Source of the DNA: an uncultured Eubacteriales bacterium
Lineage (GTDB): Bacteria > Bacillota > Clostridia > Oscillospirales > Oscillospiraceae
DNA length: 64,000 nt
Assembly (NCBI GenBank): GCA_905198835.1
Contig: CAJKDY010000004.1
Location: forward strand, 1 to 64,000
Direction: 5' to 3'
Positions 26,364 through 34,829 of the stretch are shown here, in pieces. The notes below the pieces were generated by a model, which saw nothing but the letters and a program-made list of their open reading frames with translations, ran no database searches and had not been told where the DNA came from. Within the stretch, counting starts at the first letter, position 1. Each line of letters starts with the position of its first letter. A program made the position numbers and the translations under genes.

Positions 26364-26930
26364 TTAGTTCGCGACCACGACCATCGCGTAGCGCAAAACG
26401 CTATCGCCTAGCTTGAAGCCCGCCTGGTAGACCTCCTTGACGGTGTTCTCCTCAAGTTCGGGGTCCTCCACATGCATCACAGCGGAGTGGACGTTGGCGT
26501 CGAAGCGCTCGCCCAGGGCGGGGATCTCGGTCACGCCCAGATCCTCCAGCACCTTTTTAAGCTGCTGCATGGTCAGCTCCACGCCCTTGCGATAGGCCTC
26601 GTCGGCAGTGTCCTGCTTCAAGGCCCGCTCCAGATTGTCGTACACCGGCAGCAGGGCCTTTACCGTCTCGCCCTTTGCGGCGGACCAGGCGCTTTCCTTC
26701 TCCTTGGCGGTGCGCTTTCGGTAGTTATCATATTCCGCGCACAGCCGGAGATATTTCTCTTCTTGGTCTGCCAGCTGCTTTTTTAGAGCCTCTGTCTCTG
26801 GGGCGGTCTGCTCTGCCGCGACCTCGACGTCCGGGGCGGCCTGCTCTTCGATGACTTCGGTGTCCGGAGCTTGAGTCTCGACCTCCGGCGCCGTCTCGGC
26901 GGGCTTTTTACTCTTTTTCTTGTCGCTCAT
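26364..26930 (-). CDS. grpE: nucleotide exchange factor GrpE
   Basis: 188 residues. An acidic, low-complexity N-terminus (about 1-50, rich in Glu/Ala/Pro/Thr) leads into a long coiled coil (LADQEEKYLRLCAEYDNYRKRTAKEKE) and the C-terminal beta domain (VHSAVMHVEDPELEENTVKEVYQAGFKLGDSVLRYAMVVV). It releases ADP from DnaK. The start is ATG 26930 with GGAGGAG upstream, 4 nt after the hrcA stop. Confidence 0.95.
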   Translation of the reverse strand: MSDKKKSKKPAETAPEVETQAPDTEVIEEQAAPDVEVAAEQTAPETEALKKQLADQEEKYLRLCAEYDNYRKRTAKEKESAWSAAKGETVKALLPVYDNLERALKQDTADEAYRKGVELTMQQLKKVLEDLGVTEIPALGERFDANVHSAVMHVEDPELEENTVKEVYQAGFKLGDSVLRYAMVVVAN

Positions 26931-26934
26931 GGCT

Positions 26935-27984
26935 CTACTCCTCCTTGTCGCCGGCGGCGGGCAGCTGCTGCTTTTCAAACAGCTGGCTCAGGCCCTTGGC
27001 CATGTATTCCAAATGGGCCAGCACCGTGGCGTAATCCATCCGGGTGGGCCCTACCACGCCGATGACTCCTTTGGTGTTGTCCCCCATGTCGTAGGTGGCC
27101 AGCACCACGCTGGAGTCCTTCAGCGCCTCATGGACGTTCTCCGGGCCGATCAAAATGTTGGTGGTCTGCCCCTCGGGGACGCTGAGGGCGCCCACATTCT
27201 CTTCCTGGGCCAGATACCGCATCAGCGGCTGGGCCCGGGACAGGTCCTGGTACTCCGGGTGGGCAAAGATGCTCTCCAGCCCGGCGGTGTGGACCAGCTT
27301 GCTCTGCTGCTCCTCCAGCACCTCCATGGCAAAGGACACCACCATGGACACAAGGCTCCCGTCTCCCATAGCGTTGGAAGCGGCTCGGACCAGCTCGGGG
27401 GTGAACTCCTCCAAGGTCAGTCCGGTAAAGGAGCCGTTGAGCAGAGAGGCCAGCAGCTGCAGCTGGCTGCGGTCCATGTCCTGGGGAAGCCGGAAGAGAC
27501 GGTTGGAGAGGTGGTCGTTATCCGTCATCACCACGGCGATGAAGGCCCGCCGCTCCACCATCAGCACATCAAAGCGCTTCACCGTCACACGGGTCTTGCC
27601 CGTGGACAGGGCGAAGGCGGGGTACTGGGTAAGCCTGGAGACCACCTTGCCCGCCTCGTCCATCACCCGGTCCAGCTCTCGCATTTTCAGATGCAGGGCC
27701 TGGTTGAGCCGCTCGGTCTCCTGCAGGGAGAGCCGGTGCTCATCCATCAGGGCGTTGACATAGAAGCGGTAGCCCTTGGGGGCCGGGACCCGTCCGGCGG
27801 AGGTGTGGGGCTGTTCCAAAAGGCCCAGCTCCGTCAAGGCGGCCATCTCGTTTCGGATGGTAGCCGAGGAGACGTTGAGGCCCGCATGCTCCATCACGGA
27901 CTTAGAGCCTACCGGCTCGGCGGTCTCGATATAAATTTCCACCACCGCCCGTAAAATACTCTTTTGCCGCGCTGTCAGCTCCAT
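26935..27984 (-). CDS. hrcA: heat-inducible transcription repressor HrcA
   Basis: 349 residues. The N-terminal winged helix starts LTARQKSILRAVVEIYIETAEPVGSK and contains SSATIRNEMAALTELGLLEQPHTSAGRVP; the GAF-like dimerisation domain follows. HrcA binds CIRCE and represses the chaperone genes, needing GroEL for activity in Bacillus. The start is placed at ATG 27984 because the longer frame beginning at 28023 starts inside the CIRCE operator. First gene of the hrcA-grpE-dnaK-dnaJ operon. Confidence 0.95.
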   Translation of the reverse strand: MELTARQKSILRAVVEIYIETAEPVGSKSVMEHAGLNVSSATIRNEMAALTELGLLEQPHTSAGRVPAPKGYRFYVNALMDEHRLSLQETERLNQALHLKMRELDRVMDEAGKVVSRLTQYPAFALSTGKTRVTVKRFDVLMVERRAFIAVVMTDNDHLSNRLFRLPQDMDRSQLQLLASLLNGSFTGLTLEEFTPELVRAASNAMGDGSLVSMVVSFAMEVLEEQQSKLVHTAGLESIFAHPEYQDLSRAQPLMRYLAQEENVGALSVPEGQTTNILIGPENVHEALKDSSVVLATYDMGDNTKGVIGVVGPTRMDYATVLAHLEYMAKGLSQLFEKQQLPAAGDKEE

Positions 27985-28012
27985 GCCCCTCACCAACCTT
28001 TCTACGCTGACA

Positions 28013-28039
28013 TTAGCACTCATTCCTTCCGAGTGCTAA
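28013..28039 (-). promoter_or_regulatory. CIRCE operator
   Basis: Perfect CIRCE: TTAGCACTC, 9-nt spacer, GAGTGCTAA. It overlaps the downstream edge of the hrcA promoter, the standard position for HrcA repression. Confidence 0.97.
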
Positions 28040-28066
28040 TGTACCACCTTCCACCTCAAATGTCAA
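28038..28066 (-). promoter_or_regulatory. sigma-A promoter of hrcA-grpE-dnaK-dnaJ
   Basis: On the minus strand TTGACA (28066-28061), 17-nt spacer, TACATT (28043-28038); the -10 touches the CIRCE. Confidence 0.88.
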
Positions 28067-28096
28067 CCACTTTCTTTGTAAATTAAATGTGAATAA

Positions 28097-28255
28097 GCGC
28101 GAGCATAGGCGGGCAGGCCTGGATGGAGCGGCGACAGGCCAAAAACAGGCGAACGCCGCAGGCGTGAGCGGCATTTTGGCCGCGCAGCCGCGAAGCCGGG
28201 TCGTCAGCCCGCCCAATGCGAGCGTGACAGCCCCCGAGCGCGCCTATGCTCGCGC
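28097..28255. repeat. structured intergenic repeat, copy A (hrcA-rnj gap)
   Basis: Read on the minus strand, it carries the same blocks as copy C: TGTCACGCTCGCATTGG, CGGCTTC, CAAAATGCCG, CCTGTTTTTGGCC, CTCCATC, CTATG. Core is 28103-28229, with outer stem GCAT-GGCGGGC / GCCCGCC-ATGC and apical hairpin ACGCC-TGC-GGCGT. The whole is bounded by a 15-bp perfect inverted repeat GCGCGAGCATAGGCG (28097-28111 and 28241-28255) that competes with the core outer stem. Confidence 0.75.
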
Positions 28256-28271
28256 ATCTAAAAATTTATGG

Positions 28272-28300
28272 TATACATTTCCGGAAAAGTGTGTTATACT
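28272..28300 (+). promoter_or_regulatory. probable promoter of the RNase J gene
   Basis: TATACA (28272-28277), 17-nt spacer, TATACT (28295-28300). The -35 is only a partial match. Confidence 0.5.
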
Positions 28301-28482
28301 ATCATTACCTATATGGCTTTCCCGCCTGACATCAGGCGTTTGAAATGACGGTATCCTCCAGGAAACGCGGAAATACCGCACCATCTACCTATGGACCAGT
28401 TCCCCAGCGTGGGCCCGGTATCCAGACCGGGCGGCCGCGCCGGCTTGTTTTGCTGTGTCCAAAACCAAAAAGGAGTATTTGT
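28301..28482 (+). other. leader region of the RNase J gene
   Basis: About 180 nt between the probable promoter and the ATG. The gene frame stays open back to an ATG at 28345 (46 extra, Arg/Pro-rich codons) without a ribosome site, so this is treated as untranslated leader. It contains a GC hairpin around 28410-28445 (CCCGGT / ACCGGG). Otherwise nothing recognisable. Confidence 0.5.
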
Positions 28483-30141
28483 ATGGCAGAAAAATTGAAG
28501 ATCATCCCCTTGGGCGGACTCAACGAGATCGGCAAAAACCTGACGGTCTTTGAGTTCGGCAACGACATTATCATCGTGGATGTGGGCATGGGCTTCCCGG
28601 ACACGGATATGTACGGTGTGGACGTGGTCATCCCCGACTTCACCTACCTGATCCAGAATCAATCCCGCATCCGGGCCATCTTCCTGACCCACGGCCATGA
28701 GGATCACATCGGCGCGCTGCCCTATCTGCTGCGCAGCATCCAGGCCCCTATCTACGCCACCCGGCTCACCGCGGGACTTGTGAAGCTGAAGCTGGAGGAG
28801 CACCGGCTGCTGGATAAGACCAAGCTCATTACCTGCGAGGCCGGCGAGGTGGTCCGAGCCGGGCGGTTCAGCGTGGAGTTTATCCACGTCAACCACTCCA
28901 TTGCCGACGCGGTGGCCTTTGCCATCCGCACCCCCGTGGGCGTTGTGGTCCACACCGGCGACTGGAAGATCGACGCCACTCCCGTCTCCGGCGGAATGAT
29001 CGACCTGGGCCGCTTGGGCCAGCTGGGCCGGGAGGGTGTGCTGGCCATGCTGTGCGACTCCACCAACGTGGAGCGCGGCGGCTACACCAAGAGTGAAAAG
29101 AGCGTGGGCGCCAGCTTTGACGCCCTCTTCCGGGGCTGTGAGCAGCGCATCATCGTCACCACCTTCGCCTCTAACATCGACCGCATCCAGCAGATCATCA
29201 CCGTGGCCGCCAAATATGGCCGCAAGGTGGCTATCTCCGGCCGCAGCATGGAAAACGGCATCAAGGTGGCCACCGAGCTCGGTTACATGAATGTACCCGC
29301 CAATACTCTGGTGGACCTGGCCCACATCAAGAGCCTTCCCAAGGAGAAGGTCTGCGTCATCACCACCGGAAGCCAGGGCGAGACCATGTCCGCTCTGACC
29401 CGCATGGCCTTCAACACCCACAAGCAGCTGGAGATCCAGGCCGGGGACCGGGTCATCATCTCCGCCTCCGCCATTCCCGGCAATGAAAACGACATCGGCA
29501 ACGTGGTCAACGAGCTCTACCGCAAGGACGCCGAGGTCATCAACGAGCGCGAGCGGGAGCTCCACGTCTCCGGCCACGCCTGCCAGGAGGAACTGAAGAT
29601 CCTTCACGCCCTGGTCAAGCCCCGGTTCTTCATCCCCGTCCACGGCGAGCAGCGGATGCTCAAGACCCACGCCAAGCTGGCCCGGGAGATGGGCATGGAG
29701 GCCAAAAACATCATCATCGCCGACATCGGCAAGGTCATCGAGCTCACTCCCGGCTCGGCCCGGATCACCGGCTCGGTGCCCTCGGGCCGGGTGTTCGTGG
29801 ACGGCTACGGCGTGGGCGATGTGGGCAGCGTGGTGCTCCGGGACCGCAAGCACCTGGCCGAGGACGGCATGATCGTGGTGGCCCTCTCGATGTCCGCCGA
29901 GGACGGCGGCCTTATCTCCGGGCCGGATATCATCACCCGGGGCTTTGTCTACGTCAAGGAGTCCGACGCGCTGATGGAGGAGCTGCGCCGGGTCACTCTG
30001 GACACCGTGGAGCATACCGCCACCCGCTACGCCACCGACTGGGCCGCCATCAAGACCGCAATCAAAGACGAGCTCAGCGACTACCTTTATAAAAAGACCA
30101 AGCGTAACCCCATGATCCTGCCGGTGATCCTGGAGGTTTGA
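28483..30141 (+). CDS. rnjA: ribonuclease J
   Basis: 552 residues. Beta-lactamase/beta-CASP motifs: HGHEDHIGALPYLL (metal site), VVHTGDWKID, CDSTNVERGGYT, TTGSQGE, SGHACQEELK and PVHGEQRML. RNase J is a 5'-exo/endoribonuclease central to mRNA decay and rRNA maturation in Firmicutes. ATG 28483 follows AAAAAGGAG by 7 nt. It is monocistronic by appearance; a 291-nt gap separates it from mnmE. J1 versus J2 cannot be told apart from one sequence. Confidence 0.95.
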   Translation: MAEKLKIIPLGGLNEIGKNLTVFEFGNDIIIVDVGMGFPDTDMYGVDVVIPDFTYLIQNQSRIRAIFLTHGHEDHIGALPYLLRSIQAPIYATRLTAGLVKLKLEEHRLLDKTKLITCEAGEVVRAGRFSVEFIHVNHSIADAVAFAIRTPVGVVVHTGDWKIDATPVSGGMIDLGRLGQLGREGVLAMLCDSTNVERGGYTKSEKSVGASFDALFRGCEQRIIVTTFASNIDRIQQIITVAAKYGRKVAISGRSMENGIKVATELGYMNVPANTLVDLAHIKSLPKEKVCVITTGSQGETMSALTRMAFNTHKQLEIQAGDRVIISASAIPGNENDIGNVVNELYRKDAEVINERERELHVSGHACQEELKILHALVKPRFFIPVHGEQRMLKTHAKLAREMGMEAKNIIIADIGKVIELTPGSARITGSVPSGRVFVDGYGVGDVGSVVLRDRKHLAEDGMIVVALSMSAEDGGLISGPDIITRGFVYVKESDALMEELRRVTLDTVEHTATRYATDWAAIKTAIKDELSDYLYKKTKRNPMILPVILEV

Positions 30142-30210
30142 TACGGGGAAAACGCCGGGGCTTTGTTGACTGGCTAACTATGTTTAGCTTGCGAGGTTTA
30201 CCCATAATTA

Positions 30211-30381
30211 TTTTCTACACGGACGGGGCACGGTAATTTGCCTCAGGGAAAAAATGGGTGGCGGAAAAAGAAGCCGATGACTCTGGGGTTTTTCCACATT
30301 TCCACAAAGTTTTCCACATCTCGGTTGGAGACCGGAAGGAAAAAATAAGAGGAAAATGGTTGACATAAAACCATGTCAACC
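30211..30381. other. AT-rich gap with DnaA-box-like repeats and a palindrome
   Basis: The 291-nt space between the RNase J gene and mnmE has no gene. It holds TTTTCCACA at 30290-30298 and 30310-30318 (both fit TTWTNCACA), ATTTCCACA at 30298-30306 and TTTTCTACA at 30211-30219 as near matches, and a perfect 9-bp inverted repeat GGTTGACAT / ATGTCAACC at 30358-30381. Confidence 0.5.
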
Positions 30382-30432
30382 CGGTGGTCAACAAAAAGTT
30401 ACACAAAAATTTTACCGAAGGAGGGAAGGGCT

Positions 30433-31782
30433 GTGTCAGAGGCCATTGCCGCCATTGCCACCGGCTCCGCCCGGACGGCCATTGGCGTCATCCGGTTGAC
30501 GGGAGACGGCTGTATCCCTTGCGTCGCAAAGGTTTTTAAACTGGTCGACGGTGGAGCCGTCGGCGCTGGCGAGCCTGGAAAGCTGCGTCTTGGGACCCTG
30601 CTGGACGCCCAGGGGCAGCCCCTGGACCAGGCCATGGCGGTGTTTTTTAAGGCTCCTTCCAGCTACACTGGCGAGGACTGCTGTGAACTCCACTGCCACG
30701 GCTCGCCCACCGTGTTGACGTTGGCCCTGGAGGCCCTTTTTGCCCACGGAGCCCGGCAGGCATTGCCCGGAGAGTTTACCAAGCGAGCCTTTTTGAACGG
30801 CAAGCTGGACCTGACAAGAGCCGAGGCGGTGGCCGACCTCATCGACGCCCAGACCCCCGCCGCCGCCCGGCAGGCGGCGAGCCAGCTCTCCGGCACGCTC
30901 CAGCGGCGGGTGGAGGAAGTCTACGGTCTGCTGGTAGACCTGCTGGCCCACTTCCACGCGGTGGTAGACTACCCCGACGAGGACCTGGCTCCCTTTACCC
31001 CAGAGACCATTGACCGCGCTCTGGACCGGGCCGGACAGGCGCTTTCCGCGCTGCTTGCGAGCTATCAGCGGGGCCGTCTGGTCCGGGAGGGGGTCCGTGC
31101 CGCCATCGTGGGCCGGCCCAACGTGGGCAAGTCCACCCTGCTCAACGCCCTGGTGGGCTATGACCGGGCCATTGTCACCGACGTGCCCGGCACCACCCGG
31201 GACACGGTGGAGGAGAACTGCGTGCTGGGCGGAGTACTGCTGCGCCTGGTTGACACCGCCGGACTGCGCCGGGCCGCTGACCGGGCCGAGCAGTTGGGGG
31301 TAGAGCGTTCCCGCCGGGCCATGGAGGAGGCGGGGCTCATTTTCGTGGTCACAGACGCCGCGGGAGAGCTGGAAGCGGAGGACCTGGCCCTCTGGCAACA
31401 GGCCCGGGACCTGGCCCCGGCTATCTTGGTCCGCGCCAAGGCCGATCTGGGACCCGCGCTGGTGGGAGAGGGGCTGTCCATCAGCGCCAAGACCGACCCC
31501 AATGGGGCGGCCCAGACCCTGGGGCGGGCGGTGGCAGAGCTGTTTCCTCAAGGCGCTGAGCCAAATGGCGAGGCGCTGACCAACGCCCGCCAGGCCGACT
31601 GCGCCCGGCGGGCCCTGGAGGCCCTGGACCGGGCTGGGCAGGCCCGGAGGGCGGGCACTCCGCCGGACCTTGTGCTGCTGGATGTGGAGGAGGCCATGAC
31701 GGCCCTGGCCCAGCTCACAGGTCGGAACGTCCAGGAGGACGTGGTGGCTCAGATCTTTTCCCGGTTTTGCGTAGGCAAATAG
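30433..31782 (+). CDS. mnmE: tRNA uridine-5-carboxymethylaminomethyl synthesis GTPase MnmE
   Basis: 449 residues. N-terminal tetrahydrofolate-binding domain (AIAAIATGSARTAIGVIRLTG), helical domain, inserted G domain with GRPNVGKSTLLNAL, GTTRDTVEE and DTAGLRR, and the C-terminal FCVGK carrying the catalytic Cys. With MnmG it modifies wobble U34 of tRNAs. The start is GTG 30433 because AAGGAGG lies 8 nt upstream. In many Firmicutes mnmE sits near oriC between jag and mnmG; neither is beside it here. Confidence 0.95.
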   Translation: MSEAIAAIATGSARTAIGVIRLTGDGCIPCVAKVFKLVDGGAVGAGEPGKLRLGTLLDAQGQPLDQAMAVFFKAPSSYTGEDCCELHCHGSPTVLTLALEALFAHGARQALPGEFTKRAFLNGKLDLTRAEAVADLIDAQTPAAARQAASQLSGTLQRRVEEVYGLLVDLLAHFHAVVDYPDEDLAPFTPETIDRALDRAGQALSALLASYQRGRLVREGVRAAIVGRPNVGKSTLLNALVGYDRAIVTDVPGTTRDTVEENCVLGGVLLRLVDTAGLRRAADRAEQLGVERSRRAMEEAGLIFVVTDAAGELEAEDLALWQQARDLAPAILVRAKADLGPALVGEGLSISAKTDPNGAAQTLGRAVAELFPQGAEPNGEALTNARQADCARRALEALDRAGQARRAGTPPDLVLLDVEEAMTALAQLTGRNVQEDVVAQIFSRFCVGK

Positions 31783-31800
31783 AGCTCTATTTGATCGGCA

Positions 31801-31834
31801 AGAGGACGGCCCAACCGGGCCGCCCTCTTTTTTT
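31801..31834 (+). terminator. intrinsic terminator after mnmE
   Basis: Stem AGAGG-CGGCCC / GGGCCG-CCTCT, AACC loop, followed by seven T. Confidence 0.88.
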
Positions 31835-31844
31835 CGCTGCCCTC

Positions 31845-31873
31845 TTGACATTTTCAAATGAGGGGACTATAAT
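31845..31873 (+). promoter_or_regulatory. consensus sigma-A promoter of the ABC transporter operon
   Basis: TTGACA (31845-31850), 17-nt spacer, TATAAT (31868-31873): a full consensus match, so expression should be strong unless repressed. Confidence 0.9.
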
Positions 31874-31880
31874 ATCGCTC

Positions 31881-31909
31881 GGTGCTGATTTAGCACCACA
31901 ACGTGCTAA
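31881..31909 (+). promoter_or_regulatory. overlapping alternative hairpins at the transporter operon start
   Basis: GGTGCT (31881-31886) can pair with AGCACC (31892-31897), or TTAGCAC (31890-31896) with GTGCTAA (31903-31909). The two pairings exclude one another. The second is also a good operator palindrome just downstream of the -10. Confidence 0.5.
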
Positions 31910-31941
31910 AGTGTACGACATATCGAAGGAGGAAATATAGA

Positions 31942-32976
31942 ATGAAAAAGTATCTTGCTCTGCTTCTCGCTATGGTCATGGTCTTTGCCCTGGCCGCTTG
32001 CGGCGGCGGCGACGAGAAGGCTTCCCAGCCCACCGACGCCCCTGCCTCTGATGCTCCCGCCACCGACGTGCCCGCTACCGTCGCCCCCGGTGACGGCAGC
32101 TACACCGTTGGTATCTGCCAGTTGGTCCAGCACCCCGCGCTGGACGCCGCCACTCAGGGCTTTATGGACGCGCTGGAGGAGGCCCTGCCCGGTCGGGTGA
32201 CATTTGACAACCAGAACGCTTCCAACGACATTCCCATGTGTTCCACCATCGTCAACCAGTTTGTGGCTGACAACGTGGACCTGATGCTCTGCAACGCCAC
32301 CCCCGCCCTCCAGGCCGCCGCTGCAGCCACCGTGGACATCCCCATCCTGGGCACCTCCGTCACTGAGTACGGCGTGGCCCTGGAGCTCACCGACTTCACC
32401 GGCACCGTGGGCGGCAACATCTCCGGCACCTCCGACCTGGCGCCCCTGAATGAGCAGGCCCAGATGATCAAGGACTGGTGCCCCGAGGCCAAGACCGTGG
32501 GGTTGGTCTACTGCTCCGCTGAGGCCAACAGCCAGTACCAGGTGGACGTGGTGAAGGCGGAGCTGGAGAAGCTGGGCTACACCGCCGAGCTCTACTCCTT
32601 CTCCGACTCCAACGACCTGGCCGCCGTGGTAGAGAGCGCCGTGGCCGCCAGCGACGTGCTCTACATCCCCACCGACAACACCGCCGCCGCCAATACCGGC
32701 ATCGTGGACAACATCTGCCGCCCTGCCAAGAAGCCCGTCTTCGTGGGCGAGGAGGGCATCTGCAAGGGCTGCGGCGTGGCCACCCTGTCCATCAGCTACT
32801 ATGACCTGGGCGTGGCCACGGGCAAGATGGCCGCCGAGATCCTCACCGGCGACGCCAACATCGCCACCATGCCCATCGAGTATGCCCCCGCCATTCCCAA
32901 GTATAACGCGGAGATCTGCGCCGACCTGGGTCTGACCCCGCCTGAGGGCTACGTGGCCATCGAGGCCGAGGGCTAA
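31942..32976 (+). CDS. ABC transporter substrate-binding lipoprotein (TrpX-like)
   Basis: 344 residues. Lipoprotein signal MKKYLALLLAMVMVFALAAC, a Ser/Thr/Pro/Asp-rich tether (about 25-55), then a Peripla_BP_4-like ABC_sub_bind domain (VGICQLVQHPALDAATQGFMDAL, YIPTDNTAAANT, FVGEEGICKGCGVATLSI). This family, with the permease and ATPase that follow, is predicted to import tryptophan or another aromatic compound in Firmicutes (TrpXYZ); the ligand here is inference. AAGGAGG precedes the ATG. A hairpin terminator after it probably reduces expression of the membrane components. Confidence 0.88.
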   Translation: MKKYLALLLAMVMVFALAACGGGDEKASQPTDAPASDAPATDVPATVAPGDGSYTVGICQLVQHPALDAATQGFMDALEEALPGRVTFDNQNASNDIPMCSTIVNQFVADNVDLMLCNATPALQAAAAATVDIPILGTSVTEYGVALELTDFTGTVGGNISGTSDLAPLNEQAQMIKDWCPEAKTVGLVYCSAEANSQYQVDVVKAELEKLGYTAELYSFSDSNDLAAVVESAVAASDVLYIPTDNTAAANTGIVDNICRPAKKPVFVGEEGICKGCGVATLSISYYDLGVATGKMAAEILTGDANIATMPIEYAPAIPKYNAEICADLGLTPPEGYVAIEAEG

Positions 32977-32996
32977 GCCGAAAATATTTCCTATCG

Positions 32997-33040
32997 AGAA
33001 AAAACAGAGAAAAAGGGGCTTCCCTTTTTCTCTGTTTTTT
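32997..33040 (+). terminator. intra-operon terminator between binding protein and permease
   Basis: Long A/T-flanked stem AAAAAACAGAGAAAAAGGG / CCCTTTTTCTCTGTTTTTT with a 4-nt loop. Partial termination would give more binding protein than permease. Confidence 0.85.
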
Positions 33041-33106
33041 GATATAATACTTTGGGGTATTGACTTTTTTGCCCCAGCACTCTGGACAAGGAAGAAGGAG
33101 ACACGT

Positions 33107-34033
33107 ATGAATCCAATGGCGCTTTTGAACGCCATGCCCGGCGCCATATCCCAAGGCCTCATCTGGGGCATTATGGCCATCGGTGTGTATATCACCTATA
33201 AGATCCTGGACGTGGCCGACCTGACGGTGGACGGCACCATGTGTTTGGGTGGCGCGGTGTTTATCATGACCACCATGGCGGGGCTTCCCACGCCAGTGGC
33301 ACTGCTGTGCGCCTTTGGCGCGGGACTGCTGGCGGGGCTTGCCACGGGGCTTTTCCACACCGTGTGCGGCATTCCGGCCATCCTCTCGGGCATCCTGACC
33401 CAGCTGGCCCTCTACTCGGTGAACCTGCGCATTATGGGTAAGTCCAATCAGCCCATCAACGCCAATAACTATGACCTTTTGGTCTCCTCCCGGAACGTGA
33501 AGAGCCTGGGACTGAATAACCCCATCTTTGTGGTGGGTCTCACCGTGATCGTGACCATCGGTCTGCTGTATTGGTTCTTTGGCCGGGAGCTGGGCGCGTC
33601 GCTGCGGGCCACCGGTTCCAACAGCGCCATGGCCCGGGCCCAGGGCATCAACACCAACTTTACCACCGTGCTGGGGCTGATGCTCTCCAACGGCCTGGTG
33701 GCGCTTTGCTCGGCTCTTCTGGCTCAGTATCAGGGCTTTGCGGACGTGTCCATGGGCCGTGGCGCCATCGTCATCGGCCTGGCCGCCGTCATCATTGGCG
33801 AGGTGCTGCTGGGCCGGGTCTTCCGCAATTTCGCACTGAAGCTGCTGGCGGTGGTCATCGGCTCTGTGATCTACTATGTGGTCTACCAGCTGGTCATCGG
33901 CTCCAAGCTTCTCAGCGGCGACGATATGAAGCTGGTCACATCCTTGATCGTGGCGCTGTTTTTGGCGGTGCCCTACTGGAAGGGCAAGTACTTCAACAAG
34001 CCCGGCAAGAAGGAGGCGGTCCGTAATGCTTGA
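33107..34033 (+). CDS. ABC transporter permease (TrpY-like)
   Basis: 308 residues, about eight to nine membrane helices, of the branched-chain-type permease fold (BPD_transp_2). Conserved stretches include DVADLTVDGTMCLGGAV near the start, HTVCGIPAILSGILTQLALYSVNLRIMG, and ASLRATGSNSAMARAQGINT. It forms the channel for the preceding binding protein. The last 8 nt overlap the ATPase gene. Start ATG follows AAGAAGGAGACACGT. Confidence 0.9.
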   Translation: MNPMALLNAMPGAISQGLIWGIMAIGVYITYKILDVADLTVDGTMCLGGAVFIMTTMAGLPTPVALLCAFGAGLLAGLATGLFHTVCGIPAILSGILTQLALYSVNLRIMGKSNQPINANNYDLLVSSRNVKSLGLNNPIFVVGLTVIVTIGLLYWFFGRELGASLRATGSNSAMARAQGINTNFTTVLGLMLSNGLVALCSALLAQYQGFADVSMGRGAIVIGLAAVIIGEVLLGRVFRNFALKLLAVVIGSVIYYVVYQLVIGSKLLSGDDMKLVTSLIVALFLAVPYWKGKYFNKPGKKEAVRNA

Positions 34034-34820
34034 GGTCAAGGGAGTATGGAAAACCTTTAACGCGGGCACGGTCAACGAAAAGGTGGCCCTGCGGGGCGTG
34101 GACCTGACCCTGAATGACGGCGACTTCGTCACCGTCATCGGCGGCAACGGCGCGGGCAAGTCTACGCTTTTGAACGCCGTGGCCGGCGTGTGGAGCGTGG
34201 ACCGGGGGACCATCACCATCGACGGTGTGGACGTCACCAAGCTCCCTGAGCACAAGCGGGCCAAGTACATTGGCCGGGTGTTCCAAGATCCCATGATGGG
34301 CACCGCCGCCACCATGCAGATCGAGGAGAATCTTGCCCTGGCGGCCCGCCGAGGCAAGAGCCGTACGCTGCGCGCGGGCATCTACAACCAGGAGCGGGAG
34401 TCGTACCGGGAATTGCTGAAGACCCTGGACCTGGGGCTGGAGGACCGGCTGACCACCAAAGTGGGGCTGCTCTCCGGCGGCCAGCGTCAGGCGCTGACGC
34501 TGCTGATGGCCACCCTGCAAAAGCCCAAACTGTTGTTGCTGGACGAGCACACCGCGGCTCTGGACCCCAAGACGGCGGCCAAGGTGCTGGATACCACCGA
34601 ACGCATCGTGCAAAAGGATCACCTGACCACCTTGATGATCACCCACAATATGCGCGACGCCATCGCCCACGGTAACCGCCTGATCATGATGTACGACGGC
34701 AAGATCGTCATCGACGTCTCCGGGGAGGAGAAGAAAAAGCTCACCGTGGAGGAGCTGCTGGCCAAGTTCAGTCAGGTCAGCGGCAGCGACGAGGCCGACG
34801 ACAAGCTGCTGCTGAGCTAA
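34026..34820 (+). CDS. ABC transporter ATP-binding protein (TrpZ-like)
   Basis: 264 residues. Walker A GGNGAGKST, signature LLSGGQRQALTLLMA, Walker B LLLLDEHTAALDPKT and switch His in MITHNM. It energises the upstream permease. Its start lies inside the last codons of the permease gene, so translation is coupled. The tRNA gene follows under its own promoter. Confidence 0.93.
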   Translation: MLEVKGVWKTFNAGTVNEKVALRGVDLTLNDGDFVTVIGGNGAGKSTLLNAVAGVWSVDRGTITIDGVDVTKLPEHKRAKYIGRVFQDPMMGTAATMQIEENLALAARRGKSRTLRAGIYNQERESYRELLKTLDLGLEDRLTTKVGLLSGGQRQALTLLMATLQKPKLLLLDEHTAALDPKTAAKVLDTTERIVQKDHLTTLMITHNMRDAIAHGNRLIMMYDGKIVIDVSGEEKKKLTVEELLAKFSQVSGSDEADDKLLLS

Positions 34821-34829
34821 ATTTAGGGC

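Noticed and set aside
27985..28023. Upstream start for HrcA inside the CIRCE
   Set aside because: It would translate the operator; the family starts at MELTARQK, ATG 27984.
30211..30381. Calling this gap the replication origin
   Set aside because: Only two good DnaA boxes, no dnaA or dnaN beside it and no clear unwinding element; kept only as a DnaA-box-like cluster.
31890..31909. A second CIRCE before the ABC transporter operon
   Set aside because: Half-sites are only TTAGCAC/GTGCTAA with a 6-nt spacer; CIRCE requires TTAGCACTC-N9-GAGTGCTAA.
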